This document shows, piece by piece, positions 53,112 to 63,001 of a stretch of DNA of 64,000 bases (within the stretch, counting starts at the first letter, position 1; every line of letters begins with the position of its first letter). The notes beneath the pieces were generated by a model. That model searched no databases. It had not been told where the DNA came from and was given only the letters and a program-made list of their open reading frames with translations. Origin of the DNA: Singulisphaera sp. (lineage in GTDB: Bacteria; Planctomycetota; Planctomycetia; Isosphaerales; Isosphaeraceae); NCBI GenBank assembly GCA_027451445.1, contig DAIDJG010000272.1:1-64000 (forward strand), given 5' to 3'. A program made the translations under genes and the position numbers.

Positions 53112-54572
53112 ATGACACAGACGACAAATCACTGGTCGCTTGAGATCGTGCGCGGGCGGGACGTGGGGCGAACCTACTCCGTTCGATCGGGCGAGTCCCT
53201 GCTCGGCAATGCGCTCAACGGTGAGCCGGGGCTCGACCTCGCGGATCAGGAGGGAAGCTCACCGCGCAAAATGGCATCGAAGCAAGCGCGTTTAGAATCA
53301 ACGGAGCGTGGACTGTCGGTTCGCGACCTGGAGAGTCCGGGTGGCACGTTCGTCAATCGCCAGCGGCTGCTCCCCGGGCAAAACCGAGCCTTGCAGGCGG
53401 GCGATGTCATCCAACTGGGTGCCGTCCAGCTCAAGGTGGTCACGGGATCCGCGAGCGCCCCGTCACCCCCGCCAGCGGCACCCCGCCCCGTGTCGCCCAC
53501 ACCACCGCCGTTACCGCGTCCCGAACCGGTCAAGACCGGTCCGATTCCGAGCCCCTTCACGTCGTCATCAGGAATCACGTGTCGCACCTGGGACGATTTT
53601 CTCACCCAGGCCGCCCAGCGTTGGCCGGCGCTGCGCGAGGAGCTGGTAACCGGGCGGCTGGGAGCGTGGCTCGCGACGATCCAGCGCTCCGACTTGATCC
53701 CTTCCCCCTCCGCGCCCGGTTCACCCGACGAGCGACTGGACGACTGGCTCGGCCGATTGCCCACGACGCGTGTCAGCAAACCCGAACTGGAGGTCCATCC
53801 GGCGTCGTTGGTTGTCCGTGTCGCGCCGGGTGGAGGAAGCACGCGGCGCGCGGTCCAGCTTACGAACGTGGGTTACCGACTTCTCCGCTCGACCGTGCGA
53901 GTCGAGCCGGCATCCGCAAACTGGCTTGGCGTTCCCCCGGAATATCGTCGGGGTCCGTTTGTCACCGTCGAGGCGTCCGAAGTCCCGATCGAAATCCAAA
54001 TACCCGAGATTCTGACGCAACCTCTCACGGGCGCCCTTGTCGTCGAGAGCAACGGCGGGACTCGGCGCGTCGAAGTCCGGCTCGAGCGACCGCCAGGTCA
54101 GGACGTAATCCCAGAGCCGTCGGAAGCCGTCGCCACCGGCGGGATCACGCTGCGCGACATCATTGAAGTCTACCCGCCCGCACAGCGCTTCGTTTTTGCA
54201 ATCGTCGGTGCCGTGGTGCTCCGTTGCGGAGCGATGGCAGCCGGGCTTTTCTCCGAGGGGTCGGCGTCGGGCGTTTCGCTCCGAACGACGGGGGTGCTGT
54301 TCGCTCTTGTCGGTGCGCTCCTCGCGGCTCGTGCTGCGCGACGTGGTGGTGAATCGCGCGACGTACCGCCCGCGTTGTTTGCCGGTGCGTTCGCGGGCGT
54401 CTTGGTCGCGGCCGTCGTCATTGCAATTTGCAGCGCGGTCGAACCGATCGTCTTCGGTTCGATGTCGAGGACTCTCTGGTTGAGTGCGGCCCTCTGGGTC
54501 GTCCTGGGCGCATGCTTCGCGGGAGTGTCCTTGGTGGTTGTCCCGCCTCGAACCACGCAGGAGGATTCGTGA
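53112..54572 (+). CDS. FHA-domain membrane protein with Ig-like and Pro-rich segments
   Basis: A 486-residue protein. An N-terminal FHA domain (about 5-115) shows ESLLGNALNG, SPRKMASKQARLE and 'VRDLESPGGTFVN'. A proline-rich linker (about 118-150) follows, then a small helical region and an Ig-like beta segment (about 225-330; LEVHPASLVVRVAPGG, ALVVESNGGTRRVEVRLE). Four transmembrane helices lie at about 360-470. The ATG at 53112 follows the previous gene by 72 bp. Its stop codon overlaps the start of the next gene by one base. With the gene before it, this gives two membrane-linked FHA proteins behind the Hsp70-VWA gene. Confidence 0.85.
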   Translation: MTQTTNHWSLEIVRGRDVGRTYSVRSGESLLGNALNGEPGLDLADQEGSSPRKMASKQARLESTERGLSVRDLESPGGTFVNRQRLLPGQNRALQAGDVIQLGAVQLKVVTGSASAPSPPPAAPRPVSPTPPPLPRPEPVKTGPIPSPFTSSSGITCRTWDDFLTQAAQRWPALREELVTGRLGAWLATIQRSDLIPSPSAPGSPDERLDDWLGRLPTTRVSKPELEVHPASLVVRVAPGGGSTRRAVQLTNVGYRLLRSTVRVEPASANWLGVPPEYRRGPFVTVEASEVPIEIQIPEILTQPLTGALVVESNGGTRRVEVRLERPPGQDVIPEPSEAVATGGITLRDIIEVYPPAQRFVFAIVGAVVLRCGAMAAGLFSEGSASGVSLRTTGVLFALVGALLAARAARRGGESRDVPPALFAGAFAGVLVAAVVIAICSAVEPIVFGSMSRTLWLSAALWVVLGACFAGVSLVVVPPRTTQEDS

Positions 54573-56683
54573 TGCCTGCGATCCTTGGGCGAAGGCCGAT
54601 CTGGGTGGCAGCGATCCTCCTGGTAGCGGTGCCCACCGCCTCGGCTCAGAACGGCCCAACCGACGACGAGGTGGCGCAGGCGATTGGGCGCGGCGTCGAC
54701 TACCTCAAAGACGCGCAAGGACCGACGGGGAGCTGGACGTACGATTTCCAACAAAACCATGAGCTTGGGGTCACGGCGCTCGCCGGCCTGGCACTGCTCG
54801 AGAACGGCATCGACCGCGAAGATCCCGTGATTGGCCGGGCGACCGAAGTCGTAGCCACGCTCGCACCGCGGTCGAATCAGACCTACGATCTTGCGCTGGC
54901 GATTCTGTTTCTGGCGCGCGCTCAGCAGGAGTCGCAAGGCCCCAACGACGCCCTGATCCGGCGCCTGGCACGGCGGCTCGAGGACGGCGAGCGCAAGGGC
55001 ATGTGGGGCTATTTCGTCCCGCTCGCCAGCGAAGAGGAGGCCAGGGGCTCTCGGCGAGGACGGGGACGAAGCCCGTCGGCGCTCGGGCCGCCAGACAATT
55101 CGAACACTCAGTTCGCTCTCCTCGGCATCTGGGCCGCGAGCCGGCACGAGTTCGACGCCAACGATGCGCTGGAGGCGATCGACGCACACTTTCGCGACTC
55201 ACACCTCTCGGACGGGCATTGGGGTTACCGGCCGGGAATGAGCGGCACGCACGCGATGACGTGCGCAGGGCTTATGGGCCTGGCCATCACCTCGGCGCGG
55301 CCGAAGCTCGCTGAGCGGCAAACCGCCCGCGCGCGAGGCGCCGCGCTCGCGGCGGATCCAATCTTCAGCGAGGGCCTCATCGCCGTCACCAAGGACGCAC
55401 ACTCGATCGGACCGGGTTCGGATATCTACTATCTTTGGTCGCTCGAACGCGTCTGCGTTGCCCTTGGCCTGCGTAGCCTCGATGGTTTCGACTGGTACGC
55501 CGCCGGCGCGAAGGAGTTGCTGAGACGCCAGCGCAAGGACGGAAGCTGGCCCGATCCGGACTGGGGCCACTTGCCGAACACATGCCTCGCGCTCTTGTTT
55601 CTGCGAAAGGCCAACCTGGCGTTCGAGCTCGACCGTGTACTCAAGCTGCCCGACGCGGGGCGTCCCGATCGGCGCCCAGGACCCGCCGCGGACGAGGCGA
55701 CCTCAACGAAAGACGAACCCGTTGCCGAATCGTCGGGCGACGCCCGTGTTGTCGTGACTGGGGCCAGTGAGTCCAAATTCCCCGAGATTCAGGTCGAGTT
55801 CGAGGTCAAGCGACCGGATGGCACGTACGTCCTGGACGCACACAAGGAGGACTTTCGGGTGACGGAGTCGGATACGGAGATGCCGATTCTGAGCCTTCAG
55901 TCGCCGACATCGTCCGAAGCGCATCCGATCACGGTGGTGCTCGTGGTCGACCATAGTCGGAGCATGGAGGAGGAGGACCGGATCGGAGCCCTGAAGCGCG
56001 CTGTGGGGTCGTTCGTCAAAGGGCTACCCCAAGGGTCGAAAGTGGCCGTCGTGGCGTTTTCGTCCGAGGTCGCGGTGATTTGTCCCTTCACCACCGATTT
56101 CGCGCGCGTGGAGGACGCGGTCAACCGCTTGAAACCCGAGGGAGCCACACGCTATTACGACGCCGTCGCCGAGGCCCTCGAATTGCTCCACGGCGAGACG
56201 GGACGGCGTGCGGTGCTCGCGATGACGGATGGCGAGGACACGTTCAGTCAGGCCGCGACACTCGACTCAGCCGTCGTCGCGGCTCGCCGGCTCGGGCTCC
56301 CGGTTCACACCCTGGGGCTCGGTTCCGAGGATGAGATCGAGAGCGACGCTTTGAAAAAACTGGCCTCTTCGACCCGTGGCCAATACTATCCGGCACGGCA
56401 GTCGGACCAGTTGCGTAAGATCTACGAAGAGCTCGCGCAACGTTTGAGCTCCAGCTACAGCCTGATCTACCGAACCGACCGGAAACTGCCGGACGGCACC
56501 CTCCGGCCGGTGCGCGTCTCGTACCGAGCGAGCCGACAGGTTGGTGAGACCGCAGTGTTCATCCGCGGCATGGTTGTCCCTGCTACCGGGTGGCCTGGCC
56601 TGTTTCTTGGGTTGCTGGCGCTGCTGGCCGCACTGGCACTCCTTCCGACCTGGATGAAACGGCGGTCGCCGTCGAAACCGTGA
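54572..56683 (+). CDS. Exported toroid (prenyltransferase-like) and VWA membrane protein
   Basis: A 703-residue protein. A signal peptide (AAILLVAVPTASAQ) is followed by an alpha/alpha-toroid domain resembling squalene cyclase or alpha-macroglobulin thioester-domain folds (about 30-370). Its QW-like repeats are LKDAQGPTGSWTYDF, 'DGHWGYRPGMSGTHAMTC' and RQRKDGSWPDPDWGHLPN. The toroid lacks the DxDD acid motif, so terpene cyclisation is unlikely. A VWA domain (about 460-640) has VVLVVDHSRSM, ATRYYDA and AMTDGEDTF. A C-terminal transmembrane helix (LFLGLLALLAALALLP) anchors it. The start ATG 54572 overlaps the previous stop (TGATG) and has GGAGG upstream. It is the last gene of the cluster. Confidence 0.88.
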   Translation: MPAILGRRPIWVAAILLVAVPTASAQNGPTDDEVAQAIGRGVDYLKDAQGPTGSWTYDFQQNHELGVTALAGLALLENGIDREDPVIGRATEVVATLAPRSNQTYDLALAILFLARAQQESQGPNDALIRRLARRLEDGERKGMWGYFVPLASEEEARGSRRGRGRSPSALGPPDNSNTQFALLGIWAASRHEFDANDALEAIDAHFRDSHLSDGHWGYRPGMSGTHAMTCAGLMGLAITSARPKLAERQTARARGAALAADPIFSEGLIAVTKDAHSIGPGSDIYYLWSLERVCVALGLRSLDGFDWYAAGAKELLRRQRKDGSWPDPDWGHLPNTCLALLFLRKANLAFELDRVLKLPDAGRPDRRPGPAADEATSTKDEPVAESSGDARVVVTGASESKFPEIQVEFEVKRPDGTYVLDAHKEDFRVTESDTEMPILSLQSPTSSEAHPITVVLVVDHSRSMEEEDRIGALKRAVGSFVKGLPQGSKVAVVAFSSEVAVICPFTTDFARVEDAVNRLKPEGATRYYDAVAEALELLHGETGRRAVLAMTDGEDTFSQAATLDSAVVAARRLGLPVHTLGLGSEDEIESDALKKLASSTRGQYYPARQSDQLRKIYEELAQRLSSSYSLIYRTDRKLPDGTLRPVRVSYRASRQVGETAVFIRGMVVPATGWPGLFLGLLALLAALALLPTWMKRRSPSKP

Positions 56684-56796
56684 GACAACTTGATCAGAAA
56701 AGACTGGGCCAACACGCCGCGCTCGCCGTAGAATCTGTACGTACAATCACCGGAGACCCAGTCCTCCGCGACAAGAACATCGACGAGGTCCGCTTG

Positions 56797-58131
56797 ATGC
56801 CCCGGCATGAAACCAAGAGCCTATTTGGATTTGACGAGCCGGAGGCGGATCCGACGACACAGGCCGGCCCCGATGCGCCCCTGGCGGAGCGGATGCGCCC
56901 TCGGACGCTCGACGAGTACGTTGGCCAGCAGCACCTCGTCGGCCAGGGGCGGCTCGTAACGAAGCTCGTCAAAGGGGGCGGAGTACTGCCCTCGTTGATC
57001 CTCTGGGGCGGCCCGGGCACCGGGAAAACAACGCTCGCGCGCTTGCTCGCAAGACGCACTGAGGCCCGCTTCGCGCCGTTGTCCGCAGTCTTGTCGGGCG
57101 TGAAGGAGTTACGCGAGGCACTGGCCGAGGCAAAAGACGCCCGGCGCAGGGGCCGGCGGACAGTCCTCTTTATCGACGAGATCCACCGGTTCAACAAAGC
57201 GCAGCAAGACGCGCTGCTGCCGGCGGTCGAGGACGGAACCGTCACGCTGATCGGCGCAACCACGGAGAACCCGTCGTTCGAGGTCAACGCAGCCCTGCTG
57301 TCGAGGGCGCGTGTTCTGACGTTGAACCCACTGACGGAGTCGGACGTCTTGCAGATCGTCAACTCCGCTCTGATCGATGCCGAACGGGGACTCGCTCGCT
57401 GGACACCTCGGCTGACCGACGAGGACCTCGCTCACCTCGCTCGAGCGGCAGCGGGCGATGCCCGCGTCGCTCTCACGGCACTGGAGTCGGCCGTCCTGGC
57501 GACTGAGCCGGACTTGGATGGCACCCGACACGTTGAGCGAGAGACACTGATCGAGGCCCTCGGTCGCGCTCGCTTCGCGTACGACAAAGGGGGCGAGGAA
57601 CACTACAACCTGATTTCGGCATTGATCAAATCGCTGCGAAACTCAGACGCCGACGCCGGCCTCTACTGGCTCGCGCGGCTGATCGAGGGCGGTGCCGACC
57701 CGGTGTTCATTGCGCGGCGATTGTGCATCCTCGCGTCCGAGGACATCGGCCTGGCCGACCCTCAAGCCTTGGTTCAGGCATCGGCCGCGGTCCAGATCGT
57801 GCAGTTGATCGGCTTACCCGAGGGCTTGTACCCGCTCTCTCAGGCCACGATCTACCTCGCCCAGGCGCCGAAGTCGAACCTCATCAAGCGTGCCTACTTC
57901 GCCGCTGCGGCGGATGCGGCCGAGACCGCCCGCGAGCCGGTGCCGCTGCATCTCCGCAATGCGGTCGCGCCACTCATGAAGGCGGTCGGCTATGGCGAAG
58001 GATACCGCTATGTGCACGACGATCCCGCGGCTCGGCAGGAAATGATGTGCTTGCCCGAAAAACTGGCGGGCCGAACCTACATCAATCCACCACCGAAGAG
58101 CGCCGGGACGTCAGGCGAGCCAGCGTTCTGA
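56797..58131 (+). CDS. rarA: Replication-associated recombination protein A (RarA/MgsA)
   Basis: A 444-residue AAA+ ATPase of the RarA/MgsA/WRNIP1 family, which acts at stalled replication forks. Order of motifs: RPRTLDEYVGQQHLVGQG, Walker A GGPGTGKTTLARL, Walker B TVLFIDEIHRFNKAQQDALL, sensor 1 GATTENPSFEVNAALLSRAR. The C-terminal family region GGEEHYNLISALIKSLR, ASEDIGLADPQ and GYRYVHDDP follows. The ATG at 56797 has GAGG at 8-nt spacing; the frame is open to 56590 but overlaps the preceding gene. It lies 113 bp after the toroid-VWA gene and is probably a separate housekeeping unit. Confidence 0.95.
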   Translation: MPRHETKSLFGFDEPEADPTTQAGPDAPLAERMRPRTLDEYVGQQHLVGQGRLVTKLVKGGGVLPSLILWGGPGTGKTTLARLLARRTEARFAPLSAVLSGVKELREALAEAKDARRRGRRTVLFIDEIHRFNKAQQDALLPAVEDGTVTLIGATTENPSFEVNAALLSRARVLTLNPLTESDVLQIVNSALIDAERGLARWTPRLTDEDLAHLARAAAGDARVALTALESAVLATEPDLDGTRHVERETLIEALGRARFAYDKGGEEHYNLISALIKSLRNSDADAGLYWLARLIEGGADPVFIARRLCILASEDIGLADPQALVQASAAVQIVQLIGLPEGLYPLSQATIYLAQAPKSNLIKRAYFAAAADAAETAREPVPLHLRNAVAPLMKAVGYGEGYRYVHDDPAARQEMMCLPEKLAGRTYINPPPKSAGTSGEPAF

Positions 58132-58288
58132 GCCGAATAAGAACTCTCCACCTTCTTGACGGGGCAAGCCTCCAAACGCCCGGTTTTGGTTGCGGTTGAC
58201 GGTTCATCCCATCCCGAATACCATCGCTCGCCCCTTCGGATTGTCCTCTCGAAGTGATCGATCATCCGTCATCCCCGAACGCCCTTCC

Positions 58289-59590
58289 ATGAGTGCTGCC
58301 ACGCCTCAACGCCGCGCGATCGATCGGTGGGCGTCGTTGGCGCTACTGCTGGAGTGGGCGCTCGGTCTGCGGATCGCGGCGGCGAACCTCGTTCAGTGGT
58401 TCTCCCAGCGCAAGGGTACACTGTGTCTCTTCCCCGATACCGGAATCTACTGGCACCTCGCCCGGATGATCCGCCGGGGCGCACCCTTCGAGGTGCTCGC
58501 ATGGGGCGATATTCCTCACTTTGCCCTCCGCACGCCGGGTTACCCCCTGTTCCTCGCATTTTGCCAGTTGCTCTTCGGCGAGAGTCTCCTGGCGGTCCGC
58601 CTCGTGCAGGCGCTTCTGGGGGCGGTCAGCGTCTGGCTGGTGTTTCGACTGACCCGGCAGGTCGCAGCCGAGCCGCCGGGAGCAGTTCCGAGGCGACGAT
58701 GGACGGTTCCCCTGCTGGCGGCGGGCCTGGCAACGTTCGATCCATACTTCGTCGGCACTTCGGCACTCGTGCTCTCCGAGGCACTCTTCATTGTCTTCAT
58801 GCTCCTGTCGCTATGGGGCCTGGCGGTCCTCTGGCCTTCTGGGACGACCTCTGCACCCTCGCGGCCGCTTCTGTGGGCGGCTTTGGTAGGGTTGGCGACA
58901 GGTGCCGCGGTGCTCGTGAAACCCTCGTGGGCACTCTGCCCGCCTGGACTTCTGCTTGCCTGGATCGCGTTGAGCAATCGACGGTTGAGCGCGTTGCGCG
59001 GGGTGTTGGTGATCACGCTTGTAGCTGCGCTCGTCATGACGCCCTGGTGGATTCGCAACGCGCGCATCTACGGCAAGTTCGTCCCCACAGCCCTCTGGAT
59101 GGGCGCGAGCCTCTACGACGGCATCAATCCCCGCGCCACCGGCGCCAGCGACATGCGGTTCATGGACGATCCGGACACCTGGCCGCTCGACGAGGAAACC
59201 CAGGACCGCGAGCTTCGCCGACGTGCGCTCGCGTTCGCTCGCGAACATCCGGGCCGCGTCGTCGAGCTCGCCGCGATCAAATTCGCACGCTACTGGAGCC
59301 TCTGGCCCAATACCGACACGCTCAGATCCAAACCGGTGATGGCCGCGTGCGCCCTTTGGAGTGTCCCGCTGTTCGCGTTCTGGATCATTGGGGCGTGGAA
59401 CCGCCGCCGCGACACCCGGGCGATCGTACTTCTCGCGGGGCCAATCCTTTACTTTTGCGCACTGCACATGATCTTCGCCGGCTCGATGCGCTACCGGATT
59501 CCGGGCGAAGTCCCCGCGCTCGGCCTGGCGGCTATGGGTCTACAATGCCTCTGGGCACGGCTGCAGAAAACGTCGTTGGCACAAGGATGA
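58289..59590 (+). CDS. GT-C family glycosyltransferase (ArnT/PMT-like)
   Basis: A 433-residue integral membrane protein with about ten transmembrane helices. The first outer loop carries CLFPDTGIYWHLARMIRRG, and the acidic residue there matches the catalytic Asp of GT39/ArnT-type enzymes that use lipid-linked sugars. 'RTPGYPLFLAFCQLLFGESL' is the family block that follows. Loop 'MTPWWIRNARIYGKFVP' and the C-terminal SMRYRIPGEVPAL are also characteristic. ATG 58289 is preferred over 58190 because the first 33 residues upstream are not hydrophobic. The acceptor is unknown; a role in cell-surface glycosylation is likely. Confidence 0.85.
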   Translation: MSAATPQRRAIDRWASLALLLEWALGLRIAAANLVQWFSQRKGTLCLFPDTGIYWHLARMIRRGAPFEVLAWGDIPHFALRTPGYPLFLAFCQLLFGESLLAVRLVQALLGAVSVWLVFRLTRQVAAEPPGAVPRRRWTVPLLAAGLATFDPYFVGTSALVLSEALFIVFMLLSLWGLAVLWPSGTTSAPSRPLLWAALVGLATGAAVLVKPSWALCPPGLLLAWIALSNRRLSALRGVLVITLVAALVMTPWWIRNARIYGKFVPTALWMGASLYDGINPRATGASDMRFMDDPDTWPLDEETQDRELRRRALAFAREHPGRVVELAAIKFARYWSLWPNTDTLRSKPVMAACALWSVPLFAFWIIGAWNRRRDTRAIVLLAGPILYFCALHMIFAGSMRYRIPGEVPALGLAAMGLQCLWARLQKTSLAQG

Positions 59591-59635
59591 CGGGAGGCTG
59601 ATCTCGTCGTCACTCCAAGGAAGGAGAAGCGGTCA

Positions 59636-62600
59636 ATGCGCATCCGAATCCGCTGGCGCAAACTTGTCGCCTGGACCCTGCTCCTCATCCTGTGCACGAT
59701 CGCCGGAGGGCTGGGATTCGCCTACTCGTTCTACACCGACAGCGCGACGCTCGGCTCCCTGCTCAAGGCCGAGATTCCGCGCTACTTTCCACACACCCAG
59801 TTCGACGTCGGCCGTGTCCGGGTGCGGCCGTTCATCGGTGAGGTGACGCTCACGGACCTGGGGCTTCGCCAGGTCGTGGACGGCGCCAACTTTCAGATGC
59901 TACGGATCCCCTGGCTGCACGTCCGCCACGACGCGAGAGCCTTGCTCAAGGGGCATTTTGAGCCCCAAGAAGTCGTGGTTTCTTACCCGACATTGCGCCT
60001 CTGCCGTAGGCGCGACGGTTCCTGGAACCTGCAAGGGTTTCTCGCCGATCCTTGGCCCGCGCCGCCCTTGAAACAAGCGCCTCCGGTCACGATCCAGAAC
60101 GGCTCGATCGAACTGGCTGAGACCGGACCCGACGGATCAACCACGGTCTTTTCGATTCTTCGCAAGGCCAGTATCAAGATCGAGTCCCTGCGCGAAGGCG
60201 AACTCAAGTTTGAAGGATTGGCAGAAGGCGATGCGTTCGACCGCGTATCGCTCAACGGAACAATCGATCTAGGCACCGGGCGGATCTACATGACCGGGGA
60301 TCTCGCGCGCGTGGAACTCACCGAGAAGCTGTTCAAGCGGAGCCCCCCCGAGTGGCGCACAACGCTCGATCGCATCGGCCTGACCGCCGGTGAGCTGGAC
60401 GTGGACTTGAACACTTTGATTTACGATCCATCAGGCACTCCGAAACTGCGCTATGCGGTGAAAGGACGGCTCAACGGCGGAGCATGGAACTGCAACAAGC
60501 TGCCGTTTCCGATCAACGACCTCGCGGCGAGTCTTATCCTGAGCGACGGCGTCCTGAAGATTGATAAGGTGGAAGGCTACAACGGCACAACCCGGGTAGG
60601 GGGCACGGCGGAAGTTGTCCTGAGCGATTCTCCACTTCCGCCGCTTAAGCTGAGTCTCGAGCTCAGCGGCCTGGAACTCAACGATCGGCTCAAGAAATGG
60701 ACGCCGCCGGAATTCGCCGAGACGTGGGAGAACTTCAAGCCAACCGGGGTCGTCAGCGTCAACATGGACGTGACCCGAACCGTTCCGGGAGGTCCCGTCG
60801 CGCTTGGCATGCACGTGAAGTGTCACGACGTGGCGATGGTCTACAAGCACTTCGCCTACCCGCTCGAACATATCCGCGGCGACCTCGACTTTACCCCTGC
60901 TATGGTGCGCCTGAACCTCCACACGCTGCTCGGGGGCAAGCCTCTTACCGCAGTCGGAACGATCGTCAACCCGGGACCGAATGCCATCGTCAAGCTCGAC
61001 TTCAAAGGTCAATCGTTGCCAATCGACAAGCTACTCTTCGACGCCGTCCCCCCGGAAATCCGCAAAGTACTCGACGACTTCAAGCCGGCCGGCTCCGTAA
61101 GAGGTACGGCTCATATCGAGAGACATCCGCCGCTCACACCGAGAGACGACCCGCGAGGACGGATCACCCTCGTCGCCGACCTCGACATGAACGAAGGCTG
61201 TTCCATCCGCTGGGCGGACTTGCCTTACCCGGTCGAGCACTTGACGGGTCGTCTCGAATTAAGGCCCGACCAATGGCGATTCCGTTCGATGCGGGGAGAT
61301 AACGGACAGGCGGAGATCACAGGTTACGGCGACGTCAAGAAAGTCCCCGGCGCCCCGGTGGGGAAGGACCTCAAAATCGACCTCCACCTGCAAGCCAAGA
61401 ATCTGCCCTTCGACGACGAACTGCACCGGTCACTTCCGGAGGCGTGGCAGAAAACCTGGACCATCCTCAACCCCATCGGCGCGAGCAACATCGAGGCCAC
61501 GGTCAAGATCGCGCCGGGACGGCCGGACGACTACCACGTGGAAATCACCCCCAAACTCGCAACAAGCGTCCGGCTCAGGTTCGAACGGATTCGCCAGCTT
61601 GCCGACGATCCCGGCGGCACCGTCGAGATGCGGATGGAAGACGTGAACGGCCGCTTCATCTTCGACAACGGCACGGTGAAGATGCACGACGTCGGCTTCC
61701 ATTTTCATGAGTCACCGGTTCGGGTCGCATCGGGGACGGTCGTCGTCGAAAACAGTGGGCGATTCAACCTCAAGGTCGAGGACTTACGGGTTGATCAATT
61801 CCGCGTCGACTCGCGGCTGCGCGCGATGATGCCCCCCTTGATGGCACAATTCGCGCGCCGGATCGACAATGAGTTGGTGACCTTCCGCGGGAACCTTGGG
61901 CTCCAGTGGTCGGGCAAGGTCGACGATCCGGTGCGGTGCGAATGGGACAACGGGCTCGTCGTCCTGAACAACAATAACGTGGATACGGGAGTCCCCCTCA
62001 AGCATCTCCAGGGACAGCTCGAGATGGTCCGAGGGTGGTCGAACGGCGAGGCCCTGGAGGTTCATGGGTTTCTTCGGCTCGACAGCGCGTATCTGCACGG
62101 CCTGCAAGTGACACGGGTGGAAGCACCCTTTCATGTGCAGAAGGGTCGCGCGTGGCTCGACGGTATTCAAGGAAAGCTGCTCGGCGGAGATGTCACCGGC
62201 AAGGTGGCGATCAGCCTCGAAGGGACTCCTCGGTACGAAGCGAAGCTCGCGCTCACAGACGCCGACTTGCAGAACTACACGATGACGATCCCTGGGAAGC
62301 AAGACTTCCGAGGAATCGCTTCCGCACAGATCGACTTTCGCGGGCAAGGCACGGATCTCCATACCTTACAAGGAAGCGGCGAGGCCCACGTCTCCAATGG
62401 CTACCTTGGCGAACTCCCCGGTTTCCTCCGGCTGGTCAAGATTCTCAATTTATCACCCGCCACCAAAACCGCGTTCGACTCGGCCGATGTCGCGTTCATG
62501 ATTCAAAACGGCGAGACCCACCTCGTCCCGATCAAGTTCACGGGCAATGCATTTAGCCTAATGGGCGGCGGCACCCTTGACCTGCAGGGGGCGCTCGACC

Positions 62601-62836
62601 TCCGCCTTCGGGTGCTCTACGGCCGCGATAAGCTACACCTCTTCATGGTCAGCGATGCGCTCCGCGAAGCCAGCGGCCAGATCCTGGTGATCCGCGTCCA
62701 GGGAACCCCCGCGTTTCCCAAGTTCTTCCTGGAGGTTCTTCCGAAGGCGTCGGAAATCGCCAAGTCCTTTGCCGAACGCAAGGTACGGCAAGACGCTGGA
62801 GTCGACGCGACACAGGCGCGAACGTTCCGACGGTAA
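59636..62836 (+). CDS. AsmA/TamB-like envelope protein
   Basis: A 1066-residue protein with one N-terminal transmembrane helix (VAWTLLLILCTIAGGLGFAY) and a long periplasmic part. The part after the helix consists of repeating amphipathic beta strands, typical of the AsmA-like (bridge-like lipid transfer) superfamily. The opening DVGRVRVRPFIGEVTLTDLG and the C-terminal block, 'GSGEAHVSNGYLGELPGFLR' and LMGGGTLDLQGALDLRLRVL, match the AsmA_2/DUF3971 pattern. Such proteins move phospholipids to the outer membrane. The ATG at 59636 follows an AAGGAAGGAG ribosome binding site, 46 bp after the glycosyltransferase, so the two may be cotranscribed. Confidence 0.88.
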   Translation: MRIRIRWRKLVAWTLLLILCTIAGGLGFAYSFYTDSATLGSLLKAEIPRYFPHTQFDVGRVRVRPFIGEVTLTDLGLRQVVDGANFQMLRIPWLHVRHDARALLKGHFEPQEVVVSYPTLRLCRRRDGSWNLQGFLADPWPAPPLKQAPPVTIQNGSIELAETGPDGSTTVFSILRKASIKIESLREGELKFEGLAEGDAFDRVSLNGTIDLGTGRIYMTGDLARVELTEKLFKRSPPEWRTTLDRIGLTAGELDVDLNTLIYDPSGTPKLRYAVKGRLNGGAWNCNKLPFPINDLAASLILSDGVLKIDKVEGYNGTTRVGGTAEVVLSDSPLPPLKLSLELSGLELNDRLKKWTPPEFAETWENFKPTGVVSVNMDVTRTVPGGPVALGMHVKCHDVAMVYKHFAYPLEHIRGDLDFTPAMVRLNLHTLLGGKPLTAVGTIVNPGPNAIVKLDFKGQSLPIDKLLFDAVPPEIRKVLDDFKPAGSVRGTAHIERHPPLTPRDDPRGRITLVADLDMNEGCSIRWADLPYPVEHLTGRLELRPDQWRFRSMRGDNGQAEITGYGDVKKVPGAPVGKDLKIDLHLQAKNLPFDDELHRSLPEAWQKTWTILNPIGASNIEATVKIAPGRPDDYHVEITPKLATSVRLRFERIRQLADDPGGTVEMRMEDVNGRFIFDNGTVKMHDVGFHFHESPVRVASGTVVVENSGRFNLKVEDLRVDQFRVDSRLRAMMPPLMAQFARRIDNELVTFRGNLGLQWSGKVDDPVRCEWDNGLVVLNNNNVDTGVPLKHLQGQLEMVRGWSNGEALEVHGFLRLDSAYLHGLQVTRVEAPFHVQKGRAWLDGIQGKLLGGDVTGKVAISLEGTPRYEAKLALTDADLQNYTMTIPGKQDFRGIASAQIDFRGQGTDLHTLQGSGEAHVSNGYLGELPGFLRLVKILNLSPATKTAFDSADVAFMIQNGETHLVPIKFTGNAFSLMGGGTLDLQGALDLRLRVLYGRDKLHLFMVSDALREASGQILVIRVQGTPAFPKFFLEVLPKASEIAKSFAERKVRQDAGVDATQARTFRR

Positions 62837-63001
62837 CTCCGCCCGCTGGCGATCGCCCTTCACATCGATCGACCCCTTTCTTCAGTAATCCTTCATCTTG
62901 CCAGACTTGCCTTAGCACTCGTCGTCCCGCTAAGATGATGGTCATGGATGACTGGGCGTCCTTCATGGACGAGTCGTGACACTCGAGAGTCGACTCCTCG
63001 G

